39,368 bases of DNA from a virus. Shown one piece after another: positions 19,508 through 27,777 of the stretch. Every line of letters starts with the position of its first letter. Position 1 is the stretch's first letter. Location: positions 1 to 39,368 of IMG/VR virus record IMGVR_UViG_3300038701_002076, one strand, 5' to 3'. The position numbers and the translations under genes are program-made. The notes below the pieces were generated by a model. That model was not told where the DNA came from. It made no database searches and worked only from the letters and a program-made list of their open reading frames with translations.

Positions 19508-19829
19508 GTGTGTCCCATTTGCGGCCCAGGCCGCGCCCTGGAATCAGGATTTTGCGGTCAGCGCCACTGACCCCAACGGCGGGCAGGCCGACAGCCACGA
19601 ATTCCAGGCGCGGGTAGACGGCGGCGCATGGTCTGCCGTACAGTCCGAGGCCGTTGCCAGTACGACATTTACGTTAAGCGTCGATCATGGCTCAGTCGTT
19701 GACGTGCAAGCGCGCCCCTGCGAAGCGGGGTTGTGTGCGGATTGGGTTAGCCAGAGCTACATCGTACCGTCCGGGCTGTTGCCGTATAGCACGATCATTA
19801 TCACGGTCCCGGCCTGGACTAAGCCGTAA
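19458..19829 (+). CDS. Secreted fibronectin-like domain protein
   Basis: The 123-residue product has a signal peptide (KFLTAALAVFLCVPFAAQAA) and one beta-sandwich-like domain: 'FAVSATDPNGGQADSHEFQA', 'RVDGGAWSAVQSEAVASTTF' and 'VVDVQARPCEAGLCADWVSQ'. The strand pattern and the 'R-V-D-G-G-x-W' turn resemble fibronectin type III modules of phage surface proteins. The next gene starts with a similar module, so the two may be related. Confidence 0.55.
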   Translation: MRLIKLKFLTAALAVFLCVPFAAQAAPWNQDFAVSATDPNGGQADSHEFQARVDGGAWSAVQSEAVASTTFTLSVDHGSVVDVQARPCEAGLCADWVSQSYIVPSGLLPYSTIIITVPAWTKP

Positions 19830-19838
19830 ATTGCGGCA

Positions 19839-22184
19839 ATGCGCTATGTTTGGCTCGCATTACTCCCGCTGCTCGCCTGTGCCGGTGTCCGGCAGTGGGA
19901 TAACCCCGGCTGGGAAAATCCCGTTGAAATCGTTATTGAAACGAGCAGCGACGCGCAATCATGGGCTGTCGCGGGTTGCCAGCCTGACGGCCAATCACTT
20001 TCTGTCACTGTCCCCGATGCCAACTATTACCGCGCCCGCGCTATCGAGCGCGGCCCAGCAGCGACAGGCGATTGCGATATTGCCAATGCCGCCGCGATTA
20101 GTGAGTACAGCAATGTTTTTGCCGATGTTGCGGAGTTACTGCCGTACAGTGCTGTCGCGGTTGCGCCTGTCCTGCCGTGGACAACTGAGAAGGAGCCGGT
20201 TATGGCGGTAACGATTGACCATATTTCGGCACTACACCAGACCGACGGCGGCAGCTCTGTATCCGGCAGTCTCGGCGCATCTGTCGCTAGTGGCGATATT
20301 GTTGTTGTGGGTGTGGCAAATTGGGATAGCGCGCCTACGGCATCGTTTAATGACAGTCTCGGCAATAGCTATACGCGTGTTGATATTGATGACGATGGCA
20401 GTGGGGATAATGTCGCAATTTATGCCAGCGATATAGCAAATAGCGGCACACCGACCATTACCGTTAGCACCAGCGGCGGTGATTATTCGAGTATGCAGGC
20501 GTTCAAAATTACCGGCGGCGATTATGACGGCATTGAAACCGGCACCGACGACGGCAACAGCAACACGATAACTGCGACCGGGCTGCCTGCGACGACTGTT
20601 GATGATTCATTGGTGATCGGTATTGCATGGCGAAACCTCACTGCTCGCACAATGACAGCCGGTACGGGCTGGACGCAGGCAGGCGAGGAGGAGGATAACG
20701 ACAACCACATGGCGTTTAGTGCCATTTACCGGATTGCTGGCACGGCGGGCAGTTATGACCCTACGTGGAATCTATCCAGTAACGCAGTATGGGTCGCTGC
20801 CGGGATTATTATTCCGCCAGCGGCGGGCGGCACGACCGAAACGGTCAGTACGTCACTGGATGCGATCGTGCAAAAACAGCAGGCGATTACTGCATCGCTC
20901 GACGGCTATCTGTCTAAGCCGGATTCTGAATCAGTCAGTATTGACGCACTGCTGCAAAAAACGCAGAGCGTGCAGGCTGCACTCGATGCCGCGATACAGA
21001 AATCACTGACGCGCACGACTGATCTCGATGGCCTGCTTCAATCTGCCGAAACACTGACCACGGCGCTCGATGCCCTGTTGGCACAGCAGCGCACGGCATC
21101 AGTATCGATAGATGCGTACCTATCGCAACGCCAGATCGCCGGCATATCACTGGATGCGGCGGTACAAGCTGCACGCACACTAACCGCAGCACTTGACGCG
21201 GCGATCCAGCAGCAGAAAACCGGCGTCGTTTCACTCGATAGCGTTTTATCTGCAGCGCAATCATTAACGGCATCGCTCGATGCCAATCTGCAAAAACGCG
21301 GTAGTATCAGCACGTCGATTGATGCGATATTGGCGGCTACTGCTGCACAAACGATCAGCGCCAGTCTGGACGCGAATCTGCAGAAACAGCAGACGGCCAG
21401 CGTGTTGGCTGATGCCTTGATACAGCAGTTTGGCACGCTTGAGGCCGCACTGGATGCGTTGATCAGACAGGCTCAAACAGCAACGGCATCGCTCGATGCC
21501 AATCTGCAAAAATCGCAGACGGCCAGCGTTTCACTTGACGGCTACATCCAGCAATCTGGCACGATCAGCGCAGTGTTAGATGCACTGCTCAGACAAGCCC
21601 AGTCCGGCACTGTCTCGCTCGATGCGAATCTGCAAAAACAACAGGCTATCACTACGGCATTGGATGCGGTGTTATTGGCATCCGGCGAGGCCGTTGTAAC
21701 GCTGGCACTCGATGCCGTTATCCAGGCCACACAAACGAAATCCGTTTCGCTCGATGCGCTGCTCGCGCAATCCGGCGCGGTAACGCTATCGCTGGATGCG
21801 AATTTACAGCAGACGCGCATGGTATCCACCGCCCTGGATGCCGCCGTTAGAGCACTGCAAACCGAATCGATCAGCCTGGATGCGTTATTGCGACAGGCGA
21901 AAACCGCCGCCACCAGCTTGGATGGCATTATCGGCTTGCGGGGTACGTTGGCGCTTGCACTGGATGCGCTGGCACGAAAAACACTCACGCGCACCGCCAG
22001 TCTCGATGCCAATCTCCGTAAAGCGCTGACCACCTCGCTGTCATTTGACGCGATTTTAGTGGCGGCTGGCGATCTGGTGCAGGCGTATTTAGTCGTAACA
22101 GCGGTCGGATTAGAGCCTGTCGTTTCAGGCGTCGGGTTAGAACCTGTGGTGTCAGGTGTCGGCTATGAACCAGTTATCAATTGA
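19839..22184 (+). CDS. Large surface protein with 29 LDA-type 14-residue repeats, putative tail fibre or adhesin
   Basis: The 781-residue product has a hydrophobic N-terminus (MRYVWLALLPLLACAGVRQW, signal or lipoprotein-like with LLAC), a fibronectin-like segment (about 25-110), a beta-rich domain with Asp-rich turns (about 120-335, e.g. 'TRVDIDDDGSGDNVAIYAS'), then about 29 tandem repeats of consensus x-S-L-D-A-x-L-Q-x-x-x-T-x-T (about 338-744) and a C-terminal tail with VGLEPVVSG repeats. Strict 14-residue periodicity suggests a rigid solenoid or coiled stalk. Its place among structural genes suggests a fibre or host-binding protein; the export-like N-terminus instead allows a bacterial-surface protein. 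Function is inferred only. Confidence 0.65.
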   Translation: MRYVWLALLPLLACAGVRQWDNPGWENPVEIVIETSSDAQSWAVAGCQPDGQSLSVTVPDANYYRARAIERGPAATGDCDIANAAAISEYSNVFADVAELLPYSAVAVAPVLPWTTEKEPVMAVTIDHISALHQTDGGSSVSGSLGASVASGDIVVVGVANWDSAPTASFNDSLGNSYTRVDIDDDGSGDNVAIYASDIANSGTPTITVSTSGGDYSSMQAFKITGGDYDGIETGTDDGNSNTITATGLPATTVDDSLVIGIAWRNLTARTMTAGTGWTQAGEEEDNDNHMAFSAIYRIAGTAGSYDPTWNLSSNAVWVAAGIIIPPAAGGTTETVSTSLDAIVQKQQAITASLDGYLSKPDSESVSIDALLQKTQSVQAALDAAIQKSLTRTTDLDGLLQSAETLTTALDALLAQQRTASVSIDAYLSQRQIAGISLDAAVQAARTLTAALDAAIQQQKTGVVSLDSVLSAAQSLTASLDANLQKRGSISTSIDAILAATAAQTISASLDANLQKQQTASVLADALIQQFGTLEAALDALIRQAQTATASLDANLQKSQTASVSLDGYIQQSGTISAVLDALLRQAQSGTVSLDANLQKQQAITTALDAVLLASGEAVVTLALDAVIQATQTKSVSLDALLAQSGAVTLSLDANLQQTRMVSTALDAAVRALQTESISLDALLRQAKTAATSLDGIIGLRGTLALALDALARKTLTRTASLDANLRKALTTSLSFDAILVAAGDLVQAYLVVTAVGLEPVVSGVGLEPVVSGVGYEPVIN
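20850..22070 (+). repeat. 29 tandem 42-bp protein-coding repeats
   Basis: The 42-bp period encodes 14-residue units starting at T/A-S-L-D-A. Units vary at third positions and in length by up to two codons (e.g. units 12 and 20), so selection acts on the protein rather than the DNA. A subset carrying S-L-D-A-N-L-Q-K alternates with other types about every third unit. Confidence 0.85.
22104..22181 (+). repeat. 27-bp tandem repeat, 2.9 copies, at the 3' end of the repeat protein
   Basis: Units at 22104-22130 and 22131-22157 encode V-G-L-E-P-V-V-S-G, followed by a partial variant V-G-Y-E-P-V-I-N before the stop. Confidence 0.8.
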
Positions 22185-22194
22185 GGGCTAGAGT

Positions 22195-22722
22195 ATGGCA
22201 GCAACAGTATTAATTAGAGAGCTTAACGGCACAGGCGAAAACGCGACTGATAAAACATCCGGTACTGTGCGGTTTAAATCCGCCGATAACGCCACCGTGG
22301 ATACCAACAACCGGCTAACGGTGCCAACCGCTGGCACATCGTACAGCTATCGCAAAGTGCTGCGGCTAAACGTGTCCGTCGCCCCTGACGTTGATATCGA
22401 CGATCTGGAGGCGTACACCGATGGCAGCAGCGGGTTCGGTTCGGGCGTCAAGGTTTGGTACGCGGTGACAAGTTCGTACACCCAGCCAAGCGTGCCGAGT
22501 ACGTCGAACGATCCACCGGAGTTTCCCGGCACAACCGCAATGGCCGATCTGTTTGCCGCAACGACCGCAACACCGATTGACATGGATGGCAACAACACCG
22601 GGCCATTCACGGGTACGGGCGATATTGGGGATTATCTCAATCTGGTGATGGAAGTCGAAACGGGCGCAAGTCCTGGCACGCTAAGCGCCGAGACATTGAC
22701 GCTGAGTTTCCTCGAAACCTGA
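22195..22722 (+). CDS. Putative virion structural protein (beta-rich)
   Basis: The 175-residue product (MAATVLIRELNGTGENATDK...) is beta-rich and Thr/Gly/Asp-rich, with 'GTVRFKSADNATVDTNNRLT', 'KVLRLNVSVAPDVDIDDLEA' and 'LNLVMEVETGASPGTLSAET'. This composition is typical of phage capsid-decoration or tail-surface proteins. GAGGGC precedes the ATG. There is a TGATG-type overlap with the next gene. No family name can be given. Confidence 0.55.
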   Translation: MAATVLIRELNGTGENATDKTSGTVRFKSADNATVDTNNRLTVPTAGTSYSYRKVLRLNVSVAPDVDIDDLEAYTDGSSGFGSGVKVWYAVTSSYTQPSVPSTSNDPPEFPGTTAMADLFAATTATPIDMDGNNTGPFTGTGDIGDYLNLVMEVETGASPGTLSAETLTLSFLET

Positions 22723-23168
22723 TGCAATTTCAGGCGTCACCGCCGTTTGAACTCAGCAAAGATTCGGACGGCGCGCAGCATGCCGTGCGTGATGGGCTGG
22801 CAATCACCGTCACCGCTGACCTACCCGCCACGATCAACCACCGTTTCGCGCAACAGCCCCAGACCGGCAACAGCGCCCGTTGGCTGCAGATCGAGCTGGA
22901 AAACGGCACGCATATTTACGTTGACGGCCAGCACGTCATTGTGACCGGTAAAGACTACCGGCCTACGTTTGATTTATTTACGGACGAGGAATGGCTGGAT
23001 CGTGCATTTAAGCACATGAAGGCCGAAAGAGACGAGCGGGGCCGCTATGTGGTGGACACTGACAACAATCGGCGTGTCCTGCAGCAGCTATTCGAGCGGG
23101 TGGAATTAGCGCAGAAAAATCGACTGCTGGCGTGGTGTCGGCATGCGATGGCCCGGTTCTGTGACTAA
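22722..23168 (+). CDS. Hypothetical protein beside the fibre genes
   Basis: The 148-residue product has a beta-rich N-terminal half ('GLAITVTADLPATINHRFAQ', 'RWLQIELENGTHIYVDGQHV') and a helical C-terminal half ('EWLDRAFKHMKAERDERGRY', 'RVLQQLFERVELAQKNRLLA'). No family is recognised. It overlaps the sulfotransferase start by 8 nt. Confidence 0.5.
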   Translation: MQFQASPPFELSKDSDGAQHAVRDGLAITVTADLPATINHRFAQQPQTGNSARWLQIELENGTHIYVDGQHVIVTGKDYRPTFDLFTDEEWLDRAFKHMKAERDERGRYVVDTDNNRRVLQQLFERVELAQKNRLLAWCRHAMARFCD

Positions 23169-23979
23169 AATTTGGTGGCTGGCCAGTTACCCGAAATCGG
23201 GTAACACCTGGTTACGGTTGTTTTTATCCGCGTACCGCAACGGCGGTGAGGTGAATATCAACCGCCCATTGGATGCGGCAATGGATGACATACAAGATTA
23301 TTTTTATCAGTCCGTTTCACCTGTCGCGCTGGCTGATCTGAGCGATGAGCATCTGTCATTGTTGCGGCCCACTGCGTTGCTCAGTCTATGCGCGATTGCC
23401 CCAGAGTCCAAGCCGCTGCTGGTAAAAACCCACACTGCCCGCTGTGCGGTGGATGGCATCGATACGATACCGATCAGCCTGACGCACGGTGCGGTTTATC
23501 TGATTCGCGATCCGCGCGACGTGGCCGTGAGCTATGCCGCGCATCGGGGCGTGAGTATTGATGAACTCATTAAACAAATGCAATCACCAACTGCCGTAGG
23601 TCGCCGTGATCGGTTGTATCACGTTCTCAGTGGTTGGTCGGAGCATGTTAAATCATGGGTAGCTGATTCGCGCTATCCGGTGCTTGCGGTGCGCTACGAA
23701 GATTTGTGCGAAAAGCCCGAATATTGTTTCAAGCAAATTCTGACCTTCTTGCGCCACGAAATCGACAACACCCGACTGCAGCAGGCAGTAGACGCAACCC
23801 GTTTTGATGTGCTGCAAGCCCAAGAGCAGGCCAGCGGATTTCGCGAAGCAACCAAGCACGGCGCGTTCTTTCGCAGTGGCCAGCCGGGCAACTGGCGCGA
23901 GGCGCTGACCCAGGCGCAAGCGGCACAGATTACTGAGACGCACGGCGCGATGATGCGGGAGTTTGGCTATGGCGATTGA
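23161..23979 (+). CDS. PAPS-dependent sulfotransferase
   Basis: From GTG 23161 (MTKIWWLASYPKSGNTWLRL) the 272-residue protein has all the hallmarks of cytosolic-type sulfotransferases: 5'-phosphosulfate-binding loop 'YPKSGNTW' (residues 10-17), a catalytic-type 'VKTHTA' (about 88-93), the 3'-phosphate site 'YLIRDPRDVAVSY' with Arg116 and Ser124, and the C-terminal 'RSGQPGNWREALT' equivalent of the R-K-G-x-x-G-x-W loop. It should transfer sulfate from PAPS to a hydroxyl or amine. The acceptor is unknown; neighbours are surface proteins, so a virion glycan or a host cell-envelope sugar is possible. Active-site elements look intact, so it is probably functional. Confidence 0.85.
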   Translation: MTKIWWLASYPKSGNTWLRLFLSAYRNGGEVNINRPLDAAMDDIQDYFYQSVSPVALADLSDEHLSLLRPTALLSLCAIAPESKPLLVKTHTARCAVDGIDTIPISLTHGAVYLIRDPRDVAVSYAAHRGVSIDELIKQMQSPTAVGRRDRLYHVLSGWSEHVKSWVADSRYPVLAVRYEDLCEKPEYCFKQILTFLRHEIDNTRLQQAVDATRFDVLQAQEQASGFREATKHGAFFRSGQPGNWREALTQAQAAQITETHGAMMREFGYGD

Positions 23980-24310
23980 TGTCGGTACGGCGAATGAGCA
24001 GGGTACGAAAATCATTGCCGTATCGTTTTTTGAGCCAAACGGCACAACGGCAGTCACGCCGAATACCGTTACCTGGACACTGCGGACAGCCAGCGGGACT
24101 GTGATTAATAGCCGTACAGCGGAAAGCGAAACGCCAGCCACGACGATCAATGTCGTGCTAACGGGCGATGATCTGGCTATCAGTTCGTATGGCACTAAAC
24201 GCTATGTGCGGGTTTACGGCACCTACGACAGCGCAACCTATGGCAGCAACCTGAATTATCAGCAGGAATTCACGTTCAAGATTATTAACTTGCGGACGTT
24301 GGATAATTAA
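23969..24310 (+). CDS. Putative structural protein, Ig-like beta sandwich
   Basis: ATG 23969 has GGGAG at 8 nt. The 113-residue product alternates strands as in phage Ig-like accessory domains: 'QGTKIIAVSFFEPNGTTAVT', 'TVTWTLRTASGTVINSRTAE' and 'RYVRVYGTYDSATYGSNLNY'. It lies just before the terminase genes. TAATG overlap with terS. Confidence 0.55.
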   Translation: MAIDVGTANEQGTKIIAVSFFEPNGTTAVTPNTVTWTLRTASGTVINSRTAESETPATTINVVLTGDDLAISSYGTKRYVRVYGTYDSATYGSNLNYQQEFTFKIINLRTLDN

Positions 24311-24780
24311 TGGCCCGCCCCAGTAAATACAAGCCGGAATTCTGCGAGCAGGCTCAAAAGCTATGCATGCTGGGCGCAACTAATCTGGATATCGCCAAGT
24401 TTTTCGGTGTAGCAGAGTCCACGATTGATAAATGGCTGGCAGAAAAGCCCGAATTTTCGGGGGCCATAAAAGAAGGCAGGGTTATGGCTGATGCCAATGT
24501 CGCCAGCCGGTTATACGCACGGGCGATGGGCTACACGCACAAAGAAGAGAAGTTATTCCACTATCAGGGCGAGGTGATCCGCGCTGAGACTATCGCGCAT
24601 TATCCGCCAGAAACTGCTGCGGCTATTTTTTGGCTGAAAAACCGCCGACCTGATTTATGGCGCGATAAGCCGACCGCTGAGGATGACGACACACCGCCGC
24701 CAGTACGGGTGATTATTGAGCAACGTAGTGCGGACGCAGATGAATCGGACGCAGGTCCGGTTTCTGCAGATACCGAATAA
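24310..24780 (+). CDS. terS: Terminase small subunit
   Basis: The 156-residue product has the N-terminal helix-turn-helix of phage small terminases: 'RPSKYKPEFCEQAQKLCMLG', 'ATNLDIAKFFGVAESTIDKW' then 'LAEKPEFSGAIKEGRVMADA' and 'AAAIFWLKNRRPDLWRDK'. It recognises the packaging site and feeds DNA to the large subunit, whose gene overlaps its 3' end by about 40 nt. Confidence 0.85.
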   Translation: MARPSKYKPEFCEQAQKLCMLGATNLDIAKFFGVAESTIDKWLAEKPEFSGAIKEGRVMADANVASRLYARAMGYTHKEEKLFHYQGEVIRAETIAHYPPETAAAIFWLKNRRPDLWRDKPTAEDDDTPPPVRVIIEQRSADADESDAGPVSADTE

Positions 24781-25972
24781 ATTTAGCGCCTACGTTGGCG
24801 GTTTTGGTTCCGGCAAAACATGGTCGGGCTGCACCAAACTGGCTATTCACGCGCTACAGAATCCCGGTATCACACAAGGCTATTTTGCACCGACTTACCC
24901 GCTTATCCGTGACATTTTCTACCCGACGATAGAAGAAGTGGCGCAAACAGTAGGGATGCGCTCGGTTGCCAGAGTTGGGAATCACGAGGTTGATTTATAT
25001 TTGGGGCGGCGGCTGTATAGCACAGTGATTTGCCGCACGATGGACAAGCCGGAGAATATCGTCGGGTTCAAGATCGGGAATGCCGTAATCGACGAAATCG
25101 ACATACTCGATAAAGCCAAAGCGGAACGGGCCTGGAATAAGGTGATTGCCCGCATGCGCTTCAAAGGCATGGCCAATCGCATTGGCGTTACCACAACGCC
25201 AGAGGGTTTCCGGTTTACGTATCAGCGATTTAAGCGCGATCCAAGCGACAGCTACGGCATGGTGCAGGCCAGCACCTACGAAAACGAGCACAACTTGCCG
25301 GATGATTACATCGATTCGCTGCTGGAATCGTACCCCGACAACCTGATTGCGGCATACATCGATGGCGAATTCACAAACCTGCAGTCGGGCAGTGTGTACC
25401 CGATGTTCGACCGGTTCGAGAACCGATCAACCGCAACCCTGGAATTTAACGAGCCGCTGCATATTGGCATGGATTTCAACGTGCTGAAAATGGCCGCAGT
25501 CGTGCATGTGATCCGCGACGGGCTACCGATTGCGGTGGACGAGATCACCGACGGGCGCGACACACCGTACATGATCGACCTGTTTGAGCAGCGCTACAAA
25601 GGGCACCACATTACTGTGTATCCAGACGCCAGCGGTGGCAGCACGTCCAGCAAGGGTGCGTCATTGTCCGATATTTCCCTGCTGCGCACTGCCGGGTATT
25701 CGATCAGCGCACCCAAAGCAAACCCGCCGATCCGCAACCGGGTCATCGCCATGAATGCGATGTTTTGTAATGCAGTCGATCAGCGTCGGTACAAGATCAA
25801 CTCTGAGAAATGCCCGCATTACACCGAGGCGCTGGAGCAACAGGCGTATGACAAAAACGGCGAGCCGGATAAATCGACAGGCCATGACCATATTGCAGAT
25901 GCCGGCGGTTATTTCATCCATCAGCGCTACCCGTTAAAACCGCGCATGCGATCCAGAGAACTAGCAATCTAA
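24740..25972 (+). CDS. terL: Terminase large subunit
   Basis: From ATG 24740 the 410-residue protein shows the ATPase motifs of large terminases: Walker A 'GGFGSGKTW' (residues 20-28), 'YFAPTYPLIRDIFYPTI', Walker B 'AVIDEID' (115-121), coupling motif 'GVTTTPEG' (about 149-156), and a C-terminal RNase H-like nuclease starting 'HIGMDFNVLKMAAVV' with Asp245, later 'VYPDASGGSTSSKG' and 'HDHIADAGGYFI'. It is the packaging motor and nuclease. Earlier TTG/GTG starts (24716, 24728) are possible. Start overlaps terS; stop overlaps the portal gene. Confidence 0.92.
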   Translation: MNRTQVRFLQIPNKFSAYVGGFGSGKTWSGCTKLAIHALQNPGITQGYFAPTYPLIRDIFYPTIEEVAQTVGMRSVARVGNHEVDLYLGRRLYSTVICRTMDKPENIVGFKIGNAVIDEIDILDKAKAERAWNKVIARMRFKGMANRIGVTTTPEGFRFTYQRFKRDPSDSYGMVQASTYENEHNLPDDYIDSLLESYPDNLIAAYIDGEFTNLQSGSVYPMFDRFENRSTATLEFNEPLHIGMDFNVLKMAAVVHVIRDGLPIAVDEITDGRDTPYMIDLFEQRYKGHHITVYPDASGGSTSSKGASLSDISLLRTAGYSISAPKANPPIRNRVIAMNAMFCNAVDQRRYKINSEKCPHYTEALEQQAYDKNGEPDKSTGHDHIADAGGYFIHQRYPLKPRMRSRELAI

Positions 25973-27453
25973 TGACAGCCAGTATTAATACACCTATCGC
26001 GTTCTACGATGAAATGGCCGAACTGTGGGCGCTACCCGAAGCCCTGATGGGCGGCACTCGCGCCATGCGCCAGGCCGGCACCATCTATCTGCCGAAGGAA
26101 GGTGCATACCAGGAAAACGCGGCGGGGGTAGCGACAAGCACTTGGATTGGTGAATCCAACCAAGCGTATCAGCGGCGGCTAAATCGTACGGTGCTGTATA
26201 ACGCCTACCGCAAAGCAATATATGGTTTGCGCGGCAAAGTATTCTCAAAGCCGATTACATGGGAAGGCCCGAAGCGCTTTGAGCCGTGGCTGGATGATGT
26301 GGACATGCAGGGGCGTGACCTCACAGCATTTGCGTTCGATGCGTTCGGCGCGGCGCTGAACTACGGCATCACCTACATCTTGGTAGACAGCACCCGGCTT
26401 CCCGAAGGCGCGACCGAGGCCGATGCGCGGCGAGCTGGCGCGCGGCCTTATCTGATTCATGTTCCGGCTAAGCGTCTGATCGGTTGGCGCTTTGATGATA
26501 ATGGCTTGGAGCAAGTTCGTATCCGTGAATACGACACCGTACCCGAGGGTGATTACGATATTAACAGCGTGATTCGTGTTCGGGTGCTCTATCGCGATCA
26601 TTGGGAGCTGCACGAGGCTAAACTAGCCAAGGACGCTGGCCCGCTGAACAGCGAGCGGTTGCTAGTCAACCAGACCGCAACAACCGTGGATCAAGGCGGA
26701 TCGTTCGATCTGGTGGACGAAGGACCGAATGCGCTAGGCGAGATTGCGCTGGTACCGGTTTATACCGGGCGCGCCGGTGAGTTTCAGGCAGAGCCGCCAT
26801 TGATGGATCTGGCTTATAAGAATTTGGAGCACTGGCAGTCATCGAGTGATCAGCGGCACATTCTGCACGTTGCGCGGGTGCCGTTGCTGTTCGGTAAGGG
26901 CGTGAGCGGTGATGACACGTTTGAGATCGGCCCGAATCGGTTGATTACGTCAACCTCGTCGGACGCTGACCTGAAATACGTTGAGCACACCGGCGCCAGT
27001 ATTGACGCAGGCCGTGAAGATTTGGAGCGGATCGAACTGCAGATGCGGGCGTTATCGCTTGAACCGATGCTGCCAAAATCCGGTGACATTACCGCCACCC
27101 GTAGCGCAATCGATAAAGCCGAAGCGGACAGCAGCTTGCAAGCATGGGCGCTGAATTTGCAGGACTCGCTGGACATGGCGCTGTATTACATGGACAGATA
27201 TACAGGCCGCGACGAAGGCGCAAAAACGAAAGTCAATTCTAATTTCGGCTTGTCGCTCGAATCTGATGAGGATGTTAAATCTCTGTTGCAGCTTTGGTTA
27301 AGCGATGGCTTAAGCCTGGAAACGCTGTGGGCTGAATTGAAGCGACGCGGCAAGCTGGATGAAGATTTCGACGCCGGAGAAGAAGCGGACAAAATCGGCA
27401 CGCAAGAGCCGCGCTTGCCGATGCGACAACCAGCCACGAGTAACGCAGCATGA
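25972..27453 (+). CDS. Portal protein (DUF4055 family)
   Basis: The 493-residue protein follows TerL directly and shows the DUF4055 pattern: 'YQRRLNRTVLYNAYRKAIYG', 'LRGKVFSKPITWEGP', 'YGITYILVDSTRLP', 'GARPYLIHVPAKRLIGWRFD', 'LVPVYTGRAGEFQAEPPLMD', 'LEHWQSSSDQRHILHVARVP' and 'LEPMLPKSGDITATRSAIDK'. It forms the dodecameric ring at the capsid vertex. The gene's last bases carry the first copy of a 25-bp repeat that brackets the following gene. Confidence 0.88.
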   Translation: MTASINTPIAFYDEMAELWALPEALMGGTRAMRQAGTIYLPKEGAYQENAAGVATSTWIGESNQAYQRRLNRTVLYNAYRKAIYGLRGKVFSKPITWEGPKRFEPWLDDVDMQGRDLTAFAFDAFGAALNYGITYILVDSTRLPEGATEADARRAGARPYLIHVPAKRLIGWRFDDNGLEQVRIREYDTVPEGDYDINSVIRVRVLYRDHWELHEAKLAKDAGPLNSERLLVNQTATTVDQGGSFDLVDEGPNALGEIALVPVYTGRAGEFQAEPPLMDLAYKNLEHWQSSSDQRHILHVARVPLLFGKGVSGDDTFEIGPNRLITSTSSDADLKYVEHTGASIDAGREDLERIELQMRALSLEPMLPKSGDITATRSAIDKAEADSSLQAWALNLQDSLDMALYYMDRYTGRDEGAKTKVNSNFGLSLESDEDVKSLLQLWLSDGLSLETLWAELKRRGKLDEDFDAGEEADKIGTQEPRLPMRQPATSNAA

Positions 27454-27777
27454 CAACGATTTTGAATATCGAAACAGCAATCACAGCAGCAGCAATCGTT
27501 GGAGCAATTGTCATCGTGTGGGGCTTGGTAAGGCTAATTAAGCGCTGGCCTTATGAGTGTCTTTTGGCAATGGAGTTATGCGCGTTTGCTGTAACGCCGG
27601 CGTTCTGGATGTTTATCTATACGCGATATTTCGACGGCAACGCTACCGCGCTCGACTTTATAAAGGACGCTGTTGCTGCCACGTTTATCGCCATCATTGC
27701 CGGTTTCACTATAACGCTTATGAGATTCCACAAAAACGCGGCAAGAGAGAATGAGTAACGCAGCATGACAACGATTT
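27438..27777 (+). repeat. 25-bp direct repeats bracketing the membrane gene
   Basis: The 25 bases beginning GAGTAACGCAGCATGACAAC occur exactly at 27438-27462 and 27753-27777, 315 bp apart. Each copy contains an ATG start: the first starts the membrane protein and the second starts the HslV-like peptidase. Removing one unit would restore a direct portal-peptidase junction. Confidence 0.85.
27450..27758 (+). CDS. Three-span membrane protein inserted between portal and peptidase genes
   Basis: The 102-residue product has three hydrophobic segments (TAITAAAIVGAIVIVWGLVR, LLAMELCAFAVTPAFWMFIY, AVAATFIAIIAGFTITLMRF). It shares its first five codons (MTTI plus) and upstream sequence with the following gene because of the 25-bp direct repeat. 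Membrane proteins are out of place in a head-gene cluster, so it is probably a late insertion with its own role, such as superinfection exclusion; that is inference. Confidence 0.65.
   Translation: MTTILNIETAITAAAIVGAIVIVWGLVRLIKRWPYECLLAMELCAFAVTPAFWMFIYTRYFDGNATALDFIKDAVAATFIAIIAGFTITLMRFHKNAARENE

Noticed and set aside
21038-22033. Long minus-strand open frames (132 and 163 codons) rich in Ala/Ser/Cys
   Set aside because: They are produced by the 42-bp periodic repeat read in antisense; periodic DNA keeps all frames free of stops.
20850-22070. CRISPR-like regular repeats
   Set aside because: The repeats are contiguous, degenerate at third codon positions and without spacers; they encode a repeat protein.
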